From Tepidimonas taiwanensis (GTDB taxonomy: Bacteria; Pseudomonadota; Gammaproteobacteria; Burkholderiales; Burkholderiaceae_C): a stretch of 64,000 bases of DNA. Location: contig NZ_CP083911.1 in the NCBI RefSeq assembly GCF_020162115.1, positions 1 through 64,000 of the forward strand, written 5' to 3'. Each line of letters opens with the position of its first letter. Position 1 is the first letter of the stretch. The notes below the pieces were generated by a model. That model saw nothing but the letters and a program-made list of their open reading frames with translations. It had not been told where the DNA came from and made no database searches. A program made the translations under genes and the position numbers. Below, in pieces: positions 1-11,131 of the stretch.

Positions 1-9
1 TGTGGATAA
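1..9 (-). promoter_or_regulatory. DnaA box
   Basis: The first nine bases are TGTGGATAA, the exact reverse complement of the consensus DnaA box TTATCCACA. It lies 116 bp upstream of dnaA, so it probably belongs to the origin or to the autoregulated dnaA promoter. The rest of any box cluster would lie left of the window. Confidence 0.75.
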
Positions 10-24
10 CTGGCCGCCCGCGGC

Positions 25-30
25 TACAAT
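25..30 (+). promoter_or_regulatory. Candidate -10 of dnaA promoter
   Basis: TACAAT matches the sigma70 -10 consensus at 5 of 6 positions. The matching -35 position would fall on bases 2-7, inside the DnaA box, which would suit autorepression by DnaA. The -35 hexamer itself is poor, so this is tentative. Confidence 0.4.
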
Positions 31-124
31 GGGGCGCTTTGCAGCGCGCCCCGGCGCGGGTGTCGTCGCACGGCGACCCCTTGCGTAGGGGCGGCGCGTC
101 AGGCGTTCGATTCCTTCCCTTTCG

Positions 125-1579
125 ATGAGTTCTCCGCGTTCCTCGACCGAAGCGAGCGCGTCGGCCCAGCGGGTCGACGCGGCGCCGTCCGACCTGTGGG
201 CGGCCTGCCTCGAGCGCCTCGGGCAGGAGTTGCCCGCGCAGCAGGTCAACACCTGGATCCGGCCGCTGGTTGCCCGCGTCGCGGACGACGGGTCGCGGGT
301 GACGCTGGGCGTGGCCAACCGGTTCAAGATGGACTGGGTGCGCGCGCAATACGCGGGCAAGATCGGCGCCGCGCTGCAGGCGGTGGCCGGGCGACCGGTG
401 GCGGTGGAGCTGGTGCTGGCCCCGCGCGAGGCGGTCCCGCGGGCCGCGGCGGCGCCGGCGGGCGCGGCGGTCCGTGCCCAGGCGCTTGCGCGCACCGCGC
501 CGGTGCTGGTCGAGCCGCCGGCCGAGCCCGCGGTGGCCGAATCCCCGGCGGCGGAGCACCGGCACCGGCTCAACCCCGCGCTGACCTTTGCGACGCTGGT
601 GGAGGGCTCGGCCAACCGCATGGCGCGCGCCGCGGCGATGCACGTTGCGGCCAGCCCGGGGCAGCTCTACAACCCGCTGTTTATCTATGGCGGGGTGGGG
701 CTGGGCAAGACGCACCTCGTGCACGCGATCGGCAACCAGCTGCTCGCCGAGCGACCGGAGGCCAAGGTGCTCTACATCCACGCCGAGCAGTTCGTCTCGG
801 ACGTGGTCAAGTCCTACCAGCGCAAGACGTTCGACGCGTTCAAGCAGCGCTACCACAACCTGGACCTGCTGCTGATCGACGACGTGCAGTTCTTCGCCAA
901 CAAGGACCGCACGCAGGAGGAGTTTTTCAACGCCTTCGAGGCGCTGCTGGCCAAAAAGAGCCACATCGTGATGACGTCGGACACCTACCCGAAGGGGCTG
1001 ACCGACATCCACGAGCGGCTGGTGTCGCGCTTCGACTCGGGGCTGACGGTGGCGATCGAGCCGCCGGAGCTGGAGATGCGCGTGGCCATCCTCATCAGCA
1101 AGGCGCAGGCCGAAGGCGCGACGATGCCCGAGGACGTGGCCTTTTTCGTCGCGAAGAACGTGCGCTCCAACGTGCGCGAGCTCGAAGGGGCGCTGCGCAA
1201 GATCCTGGCGTACTCGCGCTTTAACCAGCGGGAGATTTCGATCGCGCTGGCGCGCGAGGCGCTCAAGGATCTGCTCAGCATCCAGAACCGCCAGATCAGC
1301 GTCGAGAATATCCAGAAGACGGTGGCCGACTTCTACAAGATCAAGGTCGCCGACATGTATTCCCGCAAGCGCCCGGCCAACATCGCGCGGCCGCGCCAGA
1401 TCGCGATGTACCTGGCGAAGGAGCTGACGCAAAAGAGTCTGCCGGAAATCGGCGAGCTCTTCGGCGGGCGCGACCACACGACGGTGCTGCACGCGGTGCG
1501 CAAGATCGCCGCCGAGCGGCAGACCCAGCCCGATCTCAACCAGCAGCTCCACGTGCTGGAGCAGACCTTGAAAGGCTGA
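125..1579 (+). CDS. dnaA: Chromosomal replication initiator DnaA
   Basis: DnaA binds DnaA boxes at oriC and melts DNA as an ATP-bound oligomer. The 484 aa protein has an N-terminal domain (residues 20-95), a variable Ala/Pro-rich linker (about 95-145), and an AAA+ domain with Walker A GGVGLGKTH near residue 190 and Walker B LLLIDDVQFF near 255. The C-terminal helix-turn-helix carries the family signature GGRDHTTVLHA near residue 450. Length is normal for the family. The ATG at 125 gives a plausible N-terminus. dnaN starts 6 bp after the stop, which is the classical dnaA-dnaN-gyrB order at bacterial origins. Confidence 0.98.
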   Translation: MSSPRSSTEASASAQRVDAAPSDLWAACLERLGQELPAQQVNTWIRPLVARVADDGSRVTLGVANRFKMDWVRAQYAGKIGAALQAVAGRPVAVELVLAPREAVPRAAAAPAGAAVRAQALARTAPVLVEPPAEPAVAESPAAEHRHRLNPALTFATLVEGSANRMARAAAMHVAASPGQLYNPLFIYGGVGLGKTHLVHAIGNQLLAERPEAKVLYIHAEQFVSDVVKSYQRKTFDAFKQRYHNLDLLLIDDVQFFANKDRTQEEFFNAFEALLAKKSHIVMTSDTYPKGLTDIHERLVSRFDSGLTVAIEPPELEMRVAILISKAQAEGATMPEDVAFFVAKNVRSNVRELEGALRKILAYSRFNQREISIALAREALKDLLSIQNRQISVENIQKTVADFYKIKVADMYSRKRPANIARPRQIAMYLAKELTQKSLPEIGELFGGRDHTTVLHAVRKIAAERQTQPDLNQQLHVLEQTLKG

Positions 1580-1585
1580 ACCCCG

Positions 1586-2692
1586 ATGATCGTCCTGCAA
1601 ACGACCCAGGAACGGCTGCTCACGGCCCTGCAGACGGTGGCCGGCATCGTCGAGCGCCGCCACACGCTGCCGATTCTGGCCAATGTTCTGATCCAGCGCG
1701 CCGGCCCGCTGGTGCAGCTGACCACGTCCGACCTGGAGATCCAGATCCGCGCCACCGCCGAGCTGGGGGGCGACGACCAGCCGTTTGCCACCACCGTGGG
1801 CGCGCGCAAGCTGATCGACATTCTGCGCACGCTGCCGGCGGAGCAGAAGGTGACGCTGGAGACCGCGGGTGAGCGGCTGGTGCTGCGCGCGGGCAAGAGC
1901 CGTTTCACGCTGCAGACGCTGCCGGCGCAGGATTTCCCGCTGGTGCAGGAGTCGCCGACGTTTGGCCCGGTGTTCGCGGTGCCGCAAAAGGTGCTCAAGC
2001 GGCTGCTGGCGCAGGTGTCGTTCGCGATGGCGGCGCAGGACATCCGCTACTACCTCAACGGCATTCTGTTCGTCGCCGAGGGGCGGCAGCTGACGCTGGT
2101 GGCCACGGACGGGCACCGGCTGGCGCTGGCCAGTTCCGAACTCGACGTCGAGGTGCCCAAGCAGGAGGTCATCCTGCCGCGCAAGACCGTGCTGGAGCTG
2201 CAGCGGCTGCTCTCTGACCACGACGGTGCGATCGAGATGCGCTTCGCCAGCAACCAGGCCAAGTTCGCCTTCGACGGGCTGGAGTTCGTCACCAAGCTGG
2301 TGGAGGGCAAGTTCCCGGACTACCAGCGCGTCATCCCGCGCGCGCACCGCAACGTGGTCGTGCTCGGCCGCGCGCCGCTGCTGGCCGCGTTGCAGCGCGC
2401 CGCCATCATGACCACCGACAAGTTCAAGGGCGTGCGGCTGCACCTGGAGCCGGGGCTGCTGCAGGTGGCGGCGAACAACGCGGACCAGGAAGAGGCGGTC
2501 GACGAGCTCGACATCGAATACAGCGGCGACGTCATCGACATCGGTTTCAACGTCACCTACCTTACCGAGGCGCTCGGCAACATGGGCCAGGAGCTCGTGC
2601 GCATCGAGCTGCAAGACGGCAACGCCTCCGCGCTGATCACGATTCCGGATGACGACCGCTTCAAGTACGTCGTCATGCCGATGCGCATTTGA
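1586..2692 (+). CDS. dnaN: DNA polymerase III sliding clamp (beta subunit)
   Basis: This is the ring-shaped clamp that tethers DNA polymerase III to the template. It is 368 aa, the normal length for three tandem clamp domains. The N-terminus resembles other proteobacterial clamps, with ERRHTLPILANVL near residue 23, and the C-terminus ends with the conserved KYVVMPMRI. The stop codon overlaps upstream start options of gyrB, so the two are probably co-transcribed and translationally coupled. Confidence 0.98.
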   Translation: MIVLQTTQERLLTALQTVAGIVERRHTLPILANVLIQRAGPLVQLTTSDLEIQIRATAELGGDDQPFATTVGARKLIDILRTLPAEQKVTLETAGERLVLRAGKSRFTLQTLPAQDFPLVQESPTFGPVFAVPQKVLKRLLAQVSFAMAAQDIRYYLNGILFVAEGRQLTLVATDGHRLALASSELDVEVPKQEVILPRKTVLELQRLLSDHDGAIEMRFASNQAKFAFDGLEFVTKLVEGKFPDYQRVIPRAHRNVVVLGRAPLLAALQRAAIMTTDKFKGVRLHLEPGLLQVAANNADQEEAVDELDIEYSGDVIDIGFNVTYLTEALGNMGQELVRIELQDGNASALITIPDDDRFKYVVMPMRI

Positions 2693-2700
2693 TGGTTTTC

Positions 2701-5283
<2,583 letters not shown>

Positions 5284-5365
5284 TGGCGCGGGAGCTGGTC
5301 ACCACGCGGTGAACTCGGCTCCGGCGGCAGCAGCCCGCGGTGTGGTGGCCCGTATAGCGTGGCCT

Positions 5366-6925
5366 TCAGTGCATCGGGTTGCCGGAGCCATCCTTGACCA
5401 CGTCCCACCCCACGACGTTGCGCCGCTCGGCGCTGAACTCCACGCCCAGCAGATAGACAGGGCGGCCGTCCGCGCGGTACTTGTCCGCGTATCCGCGGGC
5501 CTTCAGTTGGGCGATGGCTTCGCCGGTTGGTTCTTTGCCCGCGATGCGCTTGAACTCGATGACGACGATGGCGGCGTCGAGCTTCAACGTCAGGTCGATA
5601 CGCCCCTGGTTGGTGACGTCCTCGGGTGTGAGGTCCAAGCCGAGGCTCGCGATGTGTGAGTAGAAGACACTGGCCCAGTAGCCTTCGTACTGGGTGATCG
5701 GGTTGTTGCGGTACCAGTCGGCGGGGATGGAGGCGTAGAGGCTCTCGAAGTGGGTCTTGAGGGCGTCAAAATCCAGCGCCGCGAATTTTTTGTACAAGGC
5801 CAGCGGCATCGGTGCCTGCGGCACCCACGCGCGCAGCAGCGCCGTGTTGAAGGCGCTCTCCACCTCCCGGTTGGGATAGCCCAGCCGGTACTCGGTGATA
5901 CCGCCGGCGCTTTCCACATCGACGATGGTCAGATAGCCGGTTTGCCACAGGATGGCTTCGGTGGCGATGTACTCGACATCGAACGCCCCGAGCAGCTGGT
6001 CGTCTGCCACCAGGGTGTCGAGCTTCGGGGTGAAGGTGTGCCGCTCTTTTAACAGCTCGATGAGGAAAGTGGGTGTTCCGGTCTCGAACCACCAGGCGCG
6101 GTAGCTGCGCTTGTCAAAGAGCAGCAAGAGGTCAAACGGGTTGTAGACGCGCTCGCCCAGCCACCCGTAGCCGTTGTACCAGCGCCGGATTTCCTCGCGG
6201 TCGAGCCCCTCCAACTCCGGGGCGAAGACGGTGTCGATGTCCTCATCCGTATAGCCGCATATCGCGCTGTAGCGCGCATCGAGCGTGATGTCGTTGAGGT
6301 TGTTCAGGCCCGAGAAGATGGAGACCTTGCTGAATTTGGACACGCCGGTTAAGAACACGAAGCGCAGGTGCGCGTCCTGGTCTTTGAGGACCGAGTACAA
6401 GTTGCGCAAGCCCTCTCGCATCGCGGCGGCCACCGCCTTGTCGCCGAGGTTGTCCAGGATGGGCTTGTCGTACTCGTCGATGAGGACGACCGCGCGCTGG
6501 CCGTGCCGCGCCACCGCGGCTTGGATGAGCGCGCGAAAGCGCAGGTGGCTGTCGGCGGCGTCCGCGAGCATCACGCCCAGGCGCTGGGCATTGCCTTCGA
6601 GCTCGGCGGCGATGTGGGCCTCGAGCGCCTCGCGGGTTTCGAGTCGTCCAGCGGCGAAGCTGATGCGAATGACCGGATAGCGCACCGACCAGTCCCAGTG
6701 GGCTTCGGCATACAGCCCTTCGAACAAGGCCCGGTTACCCGAAAACAGCTCGGCCAGCGTATCCAGAAACAGGCTCTTGCCAAAACGGCGGGGGCGCGAG
6801 AGGAAATAGTGCTTGCCTTGCTCGATGAGCCGGATGGCGTAGGGCGTCTTGTCGACGTAATAGCAGCCCTCTTCGCGGATTTCGCGAAAGGTCTGGATGC
6901 CAATCGGGAGCTTGCGGCGCTGCAT
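5366..6925 (-). CDS. AAA-ATPase-like / PD-(D/E)XK nuclease-domain protein
   Basis: The protein belongs to the widespread family with an N-terminal AAA-ATPase-like domain and a C-terminal PD-(D/E)XK nuclease-like domain. It opens with LPIGIQTFREIREEGCYYVDKT, continues to a Walker A-like RPRRFGKS near residue 50, and has Walker B VVLIDEYDKP near residue 150. A PD-(D/E)XK-like core (LDAAIVVIEFK) is near residue 465. The biological role is not established; members are often multicopy in mobile or host-associated genomes. The start at 6925 (MQRRKLPIG) is preferred over upstream in-frame Mets because homology normally begins there. It lies convergently downstream of gyrB. Confidence 0.8.
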   Translation of the reverse strand: MQRRKLPIGIQTFREIREEGCYYVDKTPYAIRLIEQGKHYFLSRPRRFGKSLFLDTLAELFSGNRALFEGLYAEAHWDWSVRYPVIRISFAAGRLETREALEAHIAAELEGNAQRLGVMLADAADSHLRFRALIQAAVARHGQRAVVLIDEYDKPILDNLGDKAVAAAMREGLRNLYSVLKDQDAHLRFVFLTGVSKFSKVSIFSGLNNLNDITLDARYSAICGYTDEDIDTVFAPELEGLDREEIRRWYNGYGWLGERVYNPFDLLLLFDKRSYRAWWFETGTPTFLIELLKERHTFTPKLDTLVADDQLLGAFDVEYIATEAILWQTGYLTIVDVESAGGITEYRLGYPNREVESAFNTALLRAWVPQAPMPLALYKKFAALDFDALKTHFESLYASIPADWYRNNPITQYEGYWASVFYSHIASLGLDLTPEDVTNQGRIDLTLKLDAAIVVIEFKRIAGKEPTGEAIAQLKARGYADKYRADGRPVYLLGVEFSAERRNVVGWDVVKDGSGNPMH

Positions 6926-7020
6926 GGGCACATTATGGGGCGAGGGTTGGGGGCGCCGCATACGGGTGCGCCGACTGAATGTTGGGTGCATCACCGTGAA
7001 TCGGCCTGCCCCGTCGCGCC

Positions 7021-7139
7021 TTCTCCAGCCTGAATTCCCGCTTGTGCTGCGCAGCCCCCGCTTGTGTGCCGCCTTTCAAGACTTCTTCCCTGTCGGCATT
7101 TTCGACAAGACGACGAGCGCTGGTTTTGGGGCAACATCA
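7021..7139 (-). mobile_element. Relic of an IS3-family left end
   Basis: Read on the minus strand from 7139, this stretch aligns almost colinearly with the left end of the IS3-type element that starts at 44220. Both begin TGATG(T/C)TGCCCC and share AAAACC, CTTGT(C/T)GAAAATG and CGGGAATTCA(G/A)GCTGGA. The distance from the tip to the last block is 98 versus 101 bp. No intact transposase follows. The first three bases of the relic are the lipA stop codon. Confidence 0.7.
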
Positions 7140-8126
7140 GCCCTCCACCACGCCGGCCGCGTGCGCCTGCTGGTCGGCGTGGTAGCTGCTCCGCACCATC
7201 GCGCCCACCGCGGCGTGCGTGAAGCCCATCGCGTACGCCTGCTCCTCGAACATCCGGAAGGTGTCCGGGTGCACGTAGCGGCGCACCGGCAGGTGGTGGG
7301 CGCTCGGCGCCAGGTACTGGCCGATCGTGAGCATGTCCACGCCGTGCGCGCGCAGGTCGCGCATCACCTGCAGGATCTCGTCGTCCGTCTCGCCCAGGCC
7401 CACCATCAGCCCGCTCTTGGTCGGGATGTGCGGAAAGCGTTCCTTGAACTTCTTCAGCAGGTTCAGGCTGAACGCATAGTCCGAGCCGGGGCGCGCCTGT
7501 TTGTAGAGCCGCGGCACCGTCTCGAGGTTGTGGTTCATTACGTCCGGCGGCGCGGCCGACAGGATTTCCAGCGCGCGGTCGTCGCGCCCGCGGAAGTCCG
7601 GGGTCAGGATCTCGATGCGCGTCGTGGGCGAGAGCGCCCGCACGCGCTGGATGCAGGCGACGAAATGACCCGCTCCGCCGTCGCGCAGGTCGTCGCGGTC
7701 CACGCTCGTGATGACGACGTAGCGCAGCTTCAGCGCCGCGATGGTGCGCGCGAGGTTTTCCGGTTCCTCGGGGTCGAGCGGGTCGGGGCGGCCGTGGCCG
7801 ACGTCGCAGAACGGGCAGCGCCGCGTGCACTTGTCGCCCATGATCATGAAGGTGGCCGTGCCCTTGCCGAAGCACTCGCCGATGTTGGGGCAGGAGGCTT
7901 CCTCGCACACGGTGACGAGCCGGTTGGCGCGCAGGATCTCCTTGATCTCGTAAAAGCGCGTGCTGGGGCTGCCGGCCTTGACACGGATCCACTCGGGTTT
8001 TTTCAGCGCGGGCGCGGGCTCCACCTTGATCGGGATGCGCATCGTCTTGGCCGCGCTTTTTTGCTTGGCCGTCGGGTCGTAGGCGGCAGGGGTCGGGGGC
8101 GTGGGGGTCGCGGTGGCCATGGGCAT
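7137..8126 (-). CDS. lipA: Lipoyl synthase
   Basis: This radical SAM enzyme inserts two sulfurs into protein-bound octanoate to make lipoyl groups. It has both cluster motifs: the auxiliary CEEASCPNIGEC and the radical SAM CTRRCPFC near residues 75-105. It is 329 aa, normal for betaproteobacteria. Two ATGs (8126 and 8120) are close together and either could start it. lipB lies 26 bp upstream, forming ybeD-lipB-lipA. The C-terminal stop coincides with the tip of an IS3 relic, so the last few residues may not be ancestral. Confidence 0.96.
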   Translation of the reverse strand: MPMATATPTPPTPAAYDPTAKQKSAAKTMRIPIKVEPAPALKKPEWIRVKAGSPSTRFYEIKEILRANRLVTVCEEASCPNIGECFGKGTATFMIMGDKCTRRCPFCDVGHGRPDPLDPEEPENLARTIAALKLRYVVITSVDRDDLRDGGAGHFVACIQRVRALSPTTRIEILTPDFRGRDDRALEILSAAPPDVMNHNLETVPRLYKQARPGSDYAFSLNLLKKFKERFPHIPTKSGLMVGLGETDDEILQVMRDLRAHGVDMLTIGQYLAPSAHHLPVRRYVHPDTFRMFEEQAYAMGFTHAAVGAMVRSSYHADQQAHAAGVVEG

Positions 8127-8152
8127 CTGGGGCGCCGGGCGCCCGGCATCGA

Positions 8153-8824
8153 TCAACGGGGGGCCAGCAGCCGCTGCAGCTGCTGGGCGAGTTCGTCGCG
8201 CACGTCCGCGCAAGACGCCGCGACGCCGATGGTAGCAAGGTCGACGGTGGCGAGCCCCGCGTAGCCGCAGGGGTTGATGCGCGAGAAGGGGCTCAGGTCC
8301 ATCGCCACGTTGAGCGCGACGCCGTGGTAGGTGCAGTGCCGGTGCACCTTGATGCCGAGCGCGCTGATCTTGCCCAGCCCCGCGAAGGGGTCGCGCCCCG
8401 GGCGGGGACCGGCCAGCGCCGCGTGCGCAAACGGGTCGTCCAGCCGCACGTAGATGCCGGGCGCCCCGGCGACGCGGTGCCCGGTGACGCCAAAGGCGGC
8501 GAGCGTGCGGATGACCGCCTCTTCCAGCCGGTGCACGTATTCCTTGACGAAATAACCGGCGCGCCGCAGGTCGAGGAGGGGGTAGGCCACTACCTGGCCG
8601 GGGCCGTGGTAGGTCACCTGCCCGCCGCGGTTGGTGGCCACGACCGGGATGTCCCCCGGGGCGAGCACGTGCTCGGGCTTGCCCGCGAGGCCCTGGGTGT
8701 ACACCGGCGGGTGCTCGCACAGCCACAGTTCGTCCGGCGTGTCGTCGTGCCGCGCTTCGGTGAAGGCGCGCATCGCCGCGTAGGTGTCGACGTAGGGGGC
8801 GAGCCCCAGGTCGCGCACGATCAC
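8153..8824 (-). CDS. lipB: Lipoyl(octanoyl) transferase
   Basis: LipB transfers octanoate from acyl-carrier protein to lipoyl domains, the step before LipA. Motifs are RGGQVTYHGPGQ near residue 70, the catalytic lysine in KISALGIKVH, and the acyl-binding cysteine in NPCGYAG. The start is the GTG at 8824, whose bases overlap the ybeD stop (GTGA), indicating translational coupling. It is 223 aa. A GTG at 8818 is an alternative start two codons later. Confidence 0.95.
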   Translation of the reverse strand: MIVRDLGLAPYVDTYAAMRAFTEARHDDTPDELWLCEHPPVYTQGLAGKPEHVLAPGDIPVVATNRGGQVTYHGPGQVVAYPLLDLRRAGYFVKEYVHRLEEAVIRTLAAFGVTGHRVAGAPGIYVRLDDPFAHAALAGPRPGRDPFAGLGKISALGIKVHRHCTYHGVALNVAMDLSPFSRINPCGYAGLATVDLATIGVAASCADVRDELAQQLQRLLAPR

Positions 8825-9090
8825 AGCACCACCCGCACCATCGGATGGGTGGTGAGCGTGCGGTACAGCTCGTCGAGCTGCTCGCGCGAGGTCACGCGCA
8901 CCGTCAGCGTCAGGCCGACGTAGTTGCCCGCGCGGCTCGCGCGCACTTCGATGGTGTCGGCGTCGAAGCCGGGGTCGAACTGGCGCGCCACGTGCGCCAT
9001 CGCTTCCCGGAAGCCCTCGGCGCGTGCCCCCATGACCTTGAGCGGAAAGTGACACGGAAATTCGAGCAGCGGGGCAGGGGTGTGCGACAT
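8821..9090 (-). CDS. ybeD: YbeD/DUF493 family protein
   Basis: A small 89 aa ferredoxin-like-fold protein of the YbeD family, regularly encoded just before lipB. It has FPCHFPLKVMGA near residue 12 and ends with MVRVVL. Its molecular role is unknown; structural similarity to ACT-like regulatory domains is reported for the family. The start at 9090 (MSHTPAPLLEF) is preferred to in-frame Mets upstream, which would extend into the divergent atp promoter region. Confidence 0.9.
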   Translation of the reverse strand: MSHTPAPLLEFPCHFPLKVMGARAEGFREAMAHVARQFDPGFDADTIEVRASRAGNYVGLTLTVRVTSREQLDELYRTLTTHPMVRVVL

Positions 9091-9126
9091 GACGGTCGAA
9101 ATCGGTGGAGGGTTCGGGTATGTCCG

Positions 9127-9132
9127 TATAAT
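9127..9132 (+). promoter_or_regulatory. -10 element for the atp operon
   Basis: A perfect TATAAT lies between the divergent ybeD and atpI genes, 112 bp ahead of the preferred atpI start. No convincing -35 is visible 16-18 bp upstream, so strength and sigma-factor assignment are uncertain. Confidence 0.5.
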
Positions 9133-9243
9133 AAAGAGCTTTGTCAGCGAGGTCACAAGCCGAGCGGCCCCCAAACGTCACGCCAGACCCGGCATCCGGG
9201 GATGTGTCAAACGCCAAATCGATCCATCACGCCGGGAGGGCCG

Positions 9244-9810
9244 GTGTCTACCGAGCGCGGTGCGCAGCAGTCGATTCCTCCCCGGGCACGTCCGCCGGTG
9301 TCGGCGGACCACTCCGGCGACGGTTGGGCAGATGCGGTCGACGAGCCGCTTTTCAAGCCCCTGAGTGCCGAAGAGGCGCGTCGGTGGCGCGAGCGGCACC
9401 CGGCCCCGTCGGTGTGGCGGGTGGTCGTGTGGCAGGCGGGCTTGACCGGCCTGGCGGTGGCGATGGCGGCCGCGCTGGTCGGGCTGTGGTGGCCGGGGCG
9501 TTGGGCGTGGGTCGCGTCGGTGGCGTATGGCGGCTTGTCGGCGCTGTTGCCGACGGCGGTCATGGCCTGGGGCCTGACGTCGAGCGCGCTGGCGCGCTGG
9601 CTGCGCGTGGCGGCGCCAGGTGTGGCGCGGGCGTCGCTGGCGGGTTGGTTGTGGTGGGAAGGGGTCAAGGTGCTGCTGGTGCTGGCCATGCTGTGGACGG
9701 CGCCGCGCTGGATCCCGGACCTGAGCTGGCCGGGCCTGGTGGTCGGGCTGGTGGTGGCCTTGAAGTCGTACTGGCTGGCGTGGATCACGCCGCGGGCGGC
9801 GCGGGGCTGA
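9244..9810 (+). CDS. atpI: ATP synthase subunit I
   Basis: This is the small membrane protein that heads atp operons and assists c-ring assembly. After a charged N-terminal stretch it has about four hydrophobic segments (VVVWQAGLTGLAVAMAAALV, then blocks near residues 85-110, 130-150 and 160-180). The GTG at 9244 is chosen because GGGAGGG sits 4 bp upstream. An ATG at 9202 would add 14 residues without a ribosome site. Sequence conservation of AtpI is low, so the call rests mainly on topology and position before atpB. Confidence 0.8.
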   Translation: MSTERGAQQSIPPRARPPVSADHSGDGWADAVDEPLFKPLSAEEARRWRERHPAPSVWRVVVWQAGLTGLAVAMAAALVGLWWPGRWAWVASVAYGGLSALLPTAVMAWGLTSSALARWLRVAAPGVARASLAGWLWWEGVKVLLVLAMLWTAPRWIPDLSWPGLVVGLVVALKSYWLAWITPRAARG

Positions 9811-9844
9811 GGCGGTTTGTGCATATACGGAAACGGGACGACGC

Positions 9845-10723
9845 ATGGCAGCTGAAGGACAAGGACCGACCGCAGGTGAGTACATCCGGCATCACCTGAC
9901 GCACCTGACGAACCACAAGCAGGGGTTCATCGTCGACTTTTCGGTGATCAACATCGATTCGGTGATCTTTTCGGTGTTGATGGGGCTGCTGGGTGTGTGG
10001 CTGCTGTGGCTGGGGGCGCGCCGGGCCACGTCGGGCGTACCCGGGCGCTTCCAGGCTGCTGTCGAGATCCTGGTCGAGCTGGTCGAGACGCAGGCCAAGG
10101 GCGTGATCCATAACGCCGCGAGCCGCAAGGTCATCGCGCCGATGGCGCTGACGGTGTTCGTGTGGATCTTCTTCATGAACGCGATGGACCTGTTGCCGGT
10201 CGATCTGCTGCCCAAAATCTGGGAGATGATCTACGCCGGCATGGGGCATGACCCGCACCACGCCTACCTGCGCGTCGTGCCGACGGCGGACCTGTCGACG
10301 ACGCTGGGGCTGTCGGTGTCGGTGCTGCTGATGTGCCTGTACTACAACGTCAAGATCAAAGGTCTGGGCGGCTGGGCGCACGAGCTCGTGACCGCGCCGT
10401 TCGGCACCAGCCGCAACCCCATCTGGGCGCTGCTGCTGGGGGTGGTGAACTTCCTGATGCAAATGATCGAATTCGTGGCGAAGACCGTTTCCCACGGCAT
10501 GCGGTTGTTTGGCAACATGTTCGCGGGTGAGCTGGTCTTCATGCTGATCGCACTGCTCGGTGGTTTCGCCGCGCTGTCGTTCACGGGGGGTCTGCTCTTC
10601 GTCGGGCACCTGATCGCCGGTACGGTGTGGGCCATCTTCCACATCCTGGTGATCACCCTGCAGGCGTTCATCTTCATGATGCTGGCCCTGATCTATCTGG
10701 GTCAGGCGCATGATGCGCACTGA
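9845..10723 (+). CDS. atpB: ATP synthase F0 subunit a
   Basis: Subunit a forms the proton half-channels beside the c-ring. The 292 aa protein has five or more membrane spans and the key segment MRLFGNMFAGE, containing the essential arginine, near residue 220. A cytoplasmic N-terminus precedes the first span. The start ATG at 9845 follows atpI by 34 bp. It belongs to the atpIBEFHAGDC operon. Confidence 0.97.
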   Translation: MAAEGQGPTAGEYIRHHLTHLTNHKQGFIVDFSVINIDSVIFSVLMGLLGVWLLWLGARRATSGVPGRFQAAVEILVELVETQAKGVIHNAASRKVIAPMALTVFVWIFFMNAMDLLPVDLLPKIWEMIYAGMGHDPHHAYLRVVPTADLSTTLGLSVSVLLMCLYYNVKIKGLGGWAHELVTAPFGTSRNPIWALLLGVVNFLMQMIEFVAKTVSHGMRLFGNMFAGELVFMLIALLGGFAALSFTGGLLFVGHLIAGTVWAIFHILVITLQAFIFMMLALIYLGQAHDAH

Positions 10724-10769
10724 TTTCGCTTCTCCCTAAACCTTCCTCTCAACCTCAAAAGGAACCATC

Positions 10770-11015
10770 ATGGAAAACATTCTGGGTCTCGTTGCTCTGG
10801 CTTGCGGCATCATCGTCGGTCTGGGTGCCATCGGCGCGTCGATCGGCATTGCCCTGATGGGTGGCAAGTTCCTCGAGTCCTCCGCTCGGCAACCCGAGCT
10901 GATGAACGACCTGCAGACCAAGATGTTCATTCTGGCTGGTCTGATCGACGCGGCCTTCCTGATCGGTGTGGCCATCGCGCTGCTGTTCGCGTTCGCCAAC
11001 CCCTTCGCGATCTGA
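10770..11015 (+). CDS. atpE: ATP synthase F0 subunit c
   Basis: An 81 aa hairpin of two membrane helices that forms the rotor ring. Glycine-rich helix 1 (GLGAIGASIGIALMGG) is followed by the polar loop SARQPE and helix 2 with the ion-binding Asp60 in FILAGLIDAAF. The acidic residue is Asp and the Na+-type Gln/Glu-Thr motif is absent, so it should be proton-coupled. An AAAAGGAA ribosome site precedes the ATG. A strong hairpin follows the gene. Confidence 0.97.
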   Translation: MENILGLVALACGIIVGLGAIGASIGIALMGGKFLESSARQPELMNDLQTKMFILAGLIDAAFLIGVAIALLFAFANPFAI

Positions 11016-11035
11016 TCGTGAGGCGCTGAGGAAGG

Positions 11036-11062
11036 GTGCGCCCGGGCCCGGCCCGGGCGCAC
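11036..11062 (+). promoter_or_regulatory. Intercistronic hairpin between atpE and atpF
   Basis: A perfect 11-bp inverted repeat, GTGCGCCCGGG and CCCGGGCGCAC, encloses a 5-nt loop. No T-run follows, so it is unlikely to be a full intrinsic terminator. It may protect the 3' end of an atpE-containing transcript or attenuate read-through, which would fit the need for many c subunits per enzyme (inference). Confidence 0.7.
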
Positions 11063-11131
11063 GCCGAACGATCCCGGCCCGCCCCAACGCCCAGCCGTTC
11101 ACCCCCGCAGATACACCCGAAAGGCGTTGCG

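Noticed and set aside
6991..8238. Minus-strand open frame of 415 codons over lipA
   Set aside because: Shadow frame of lipA; only its last part crosses the IS3 relic, which is recorded separately.
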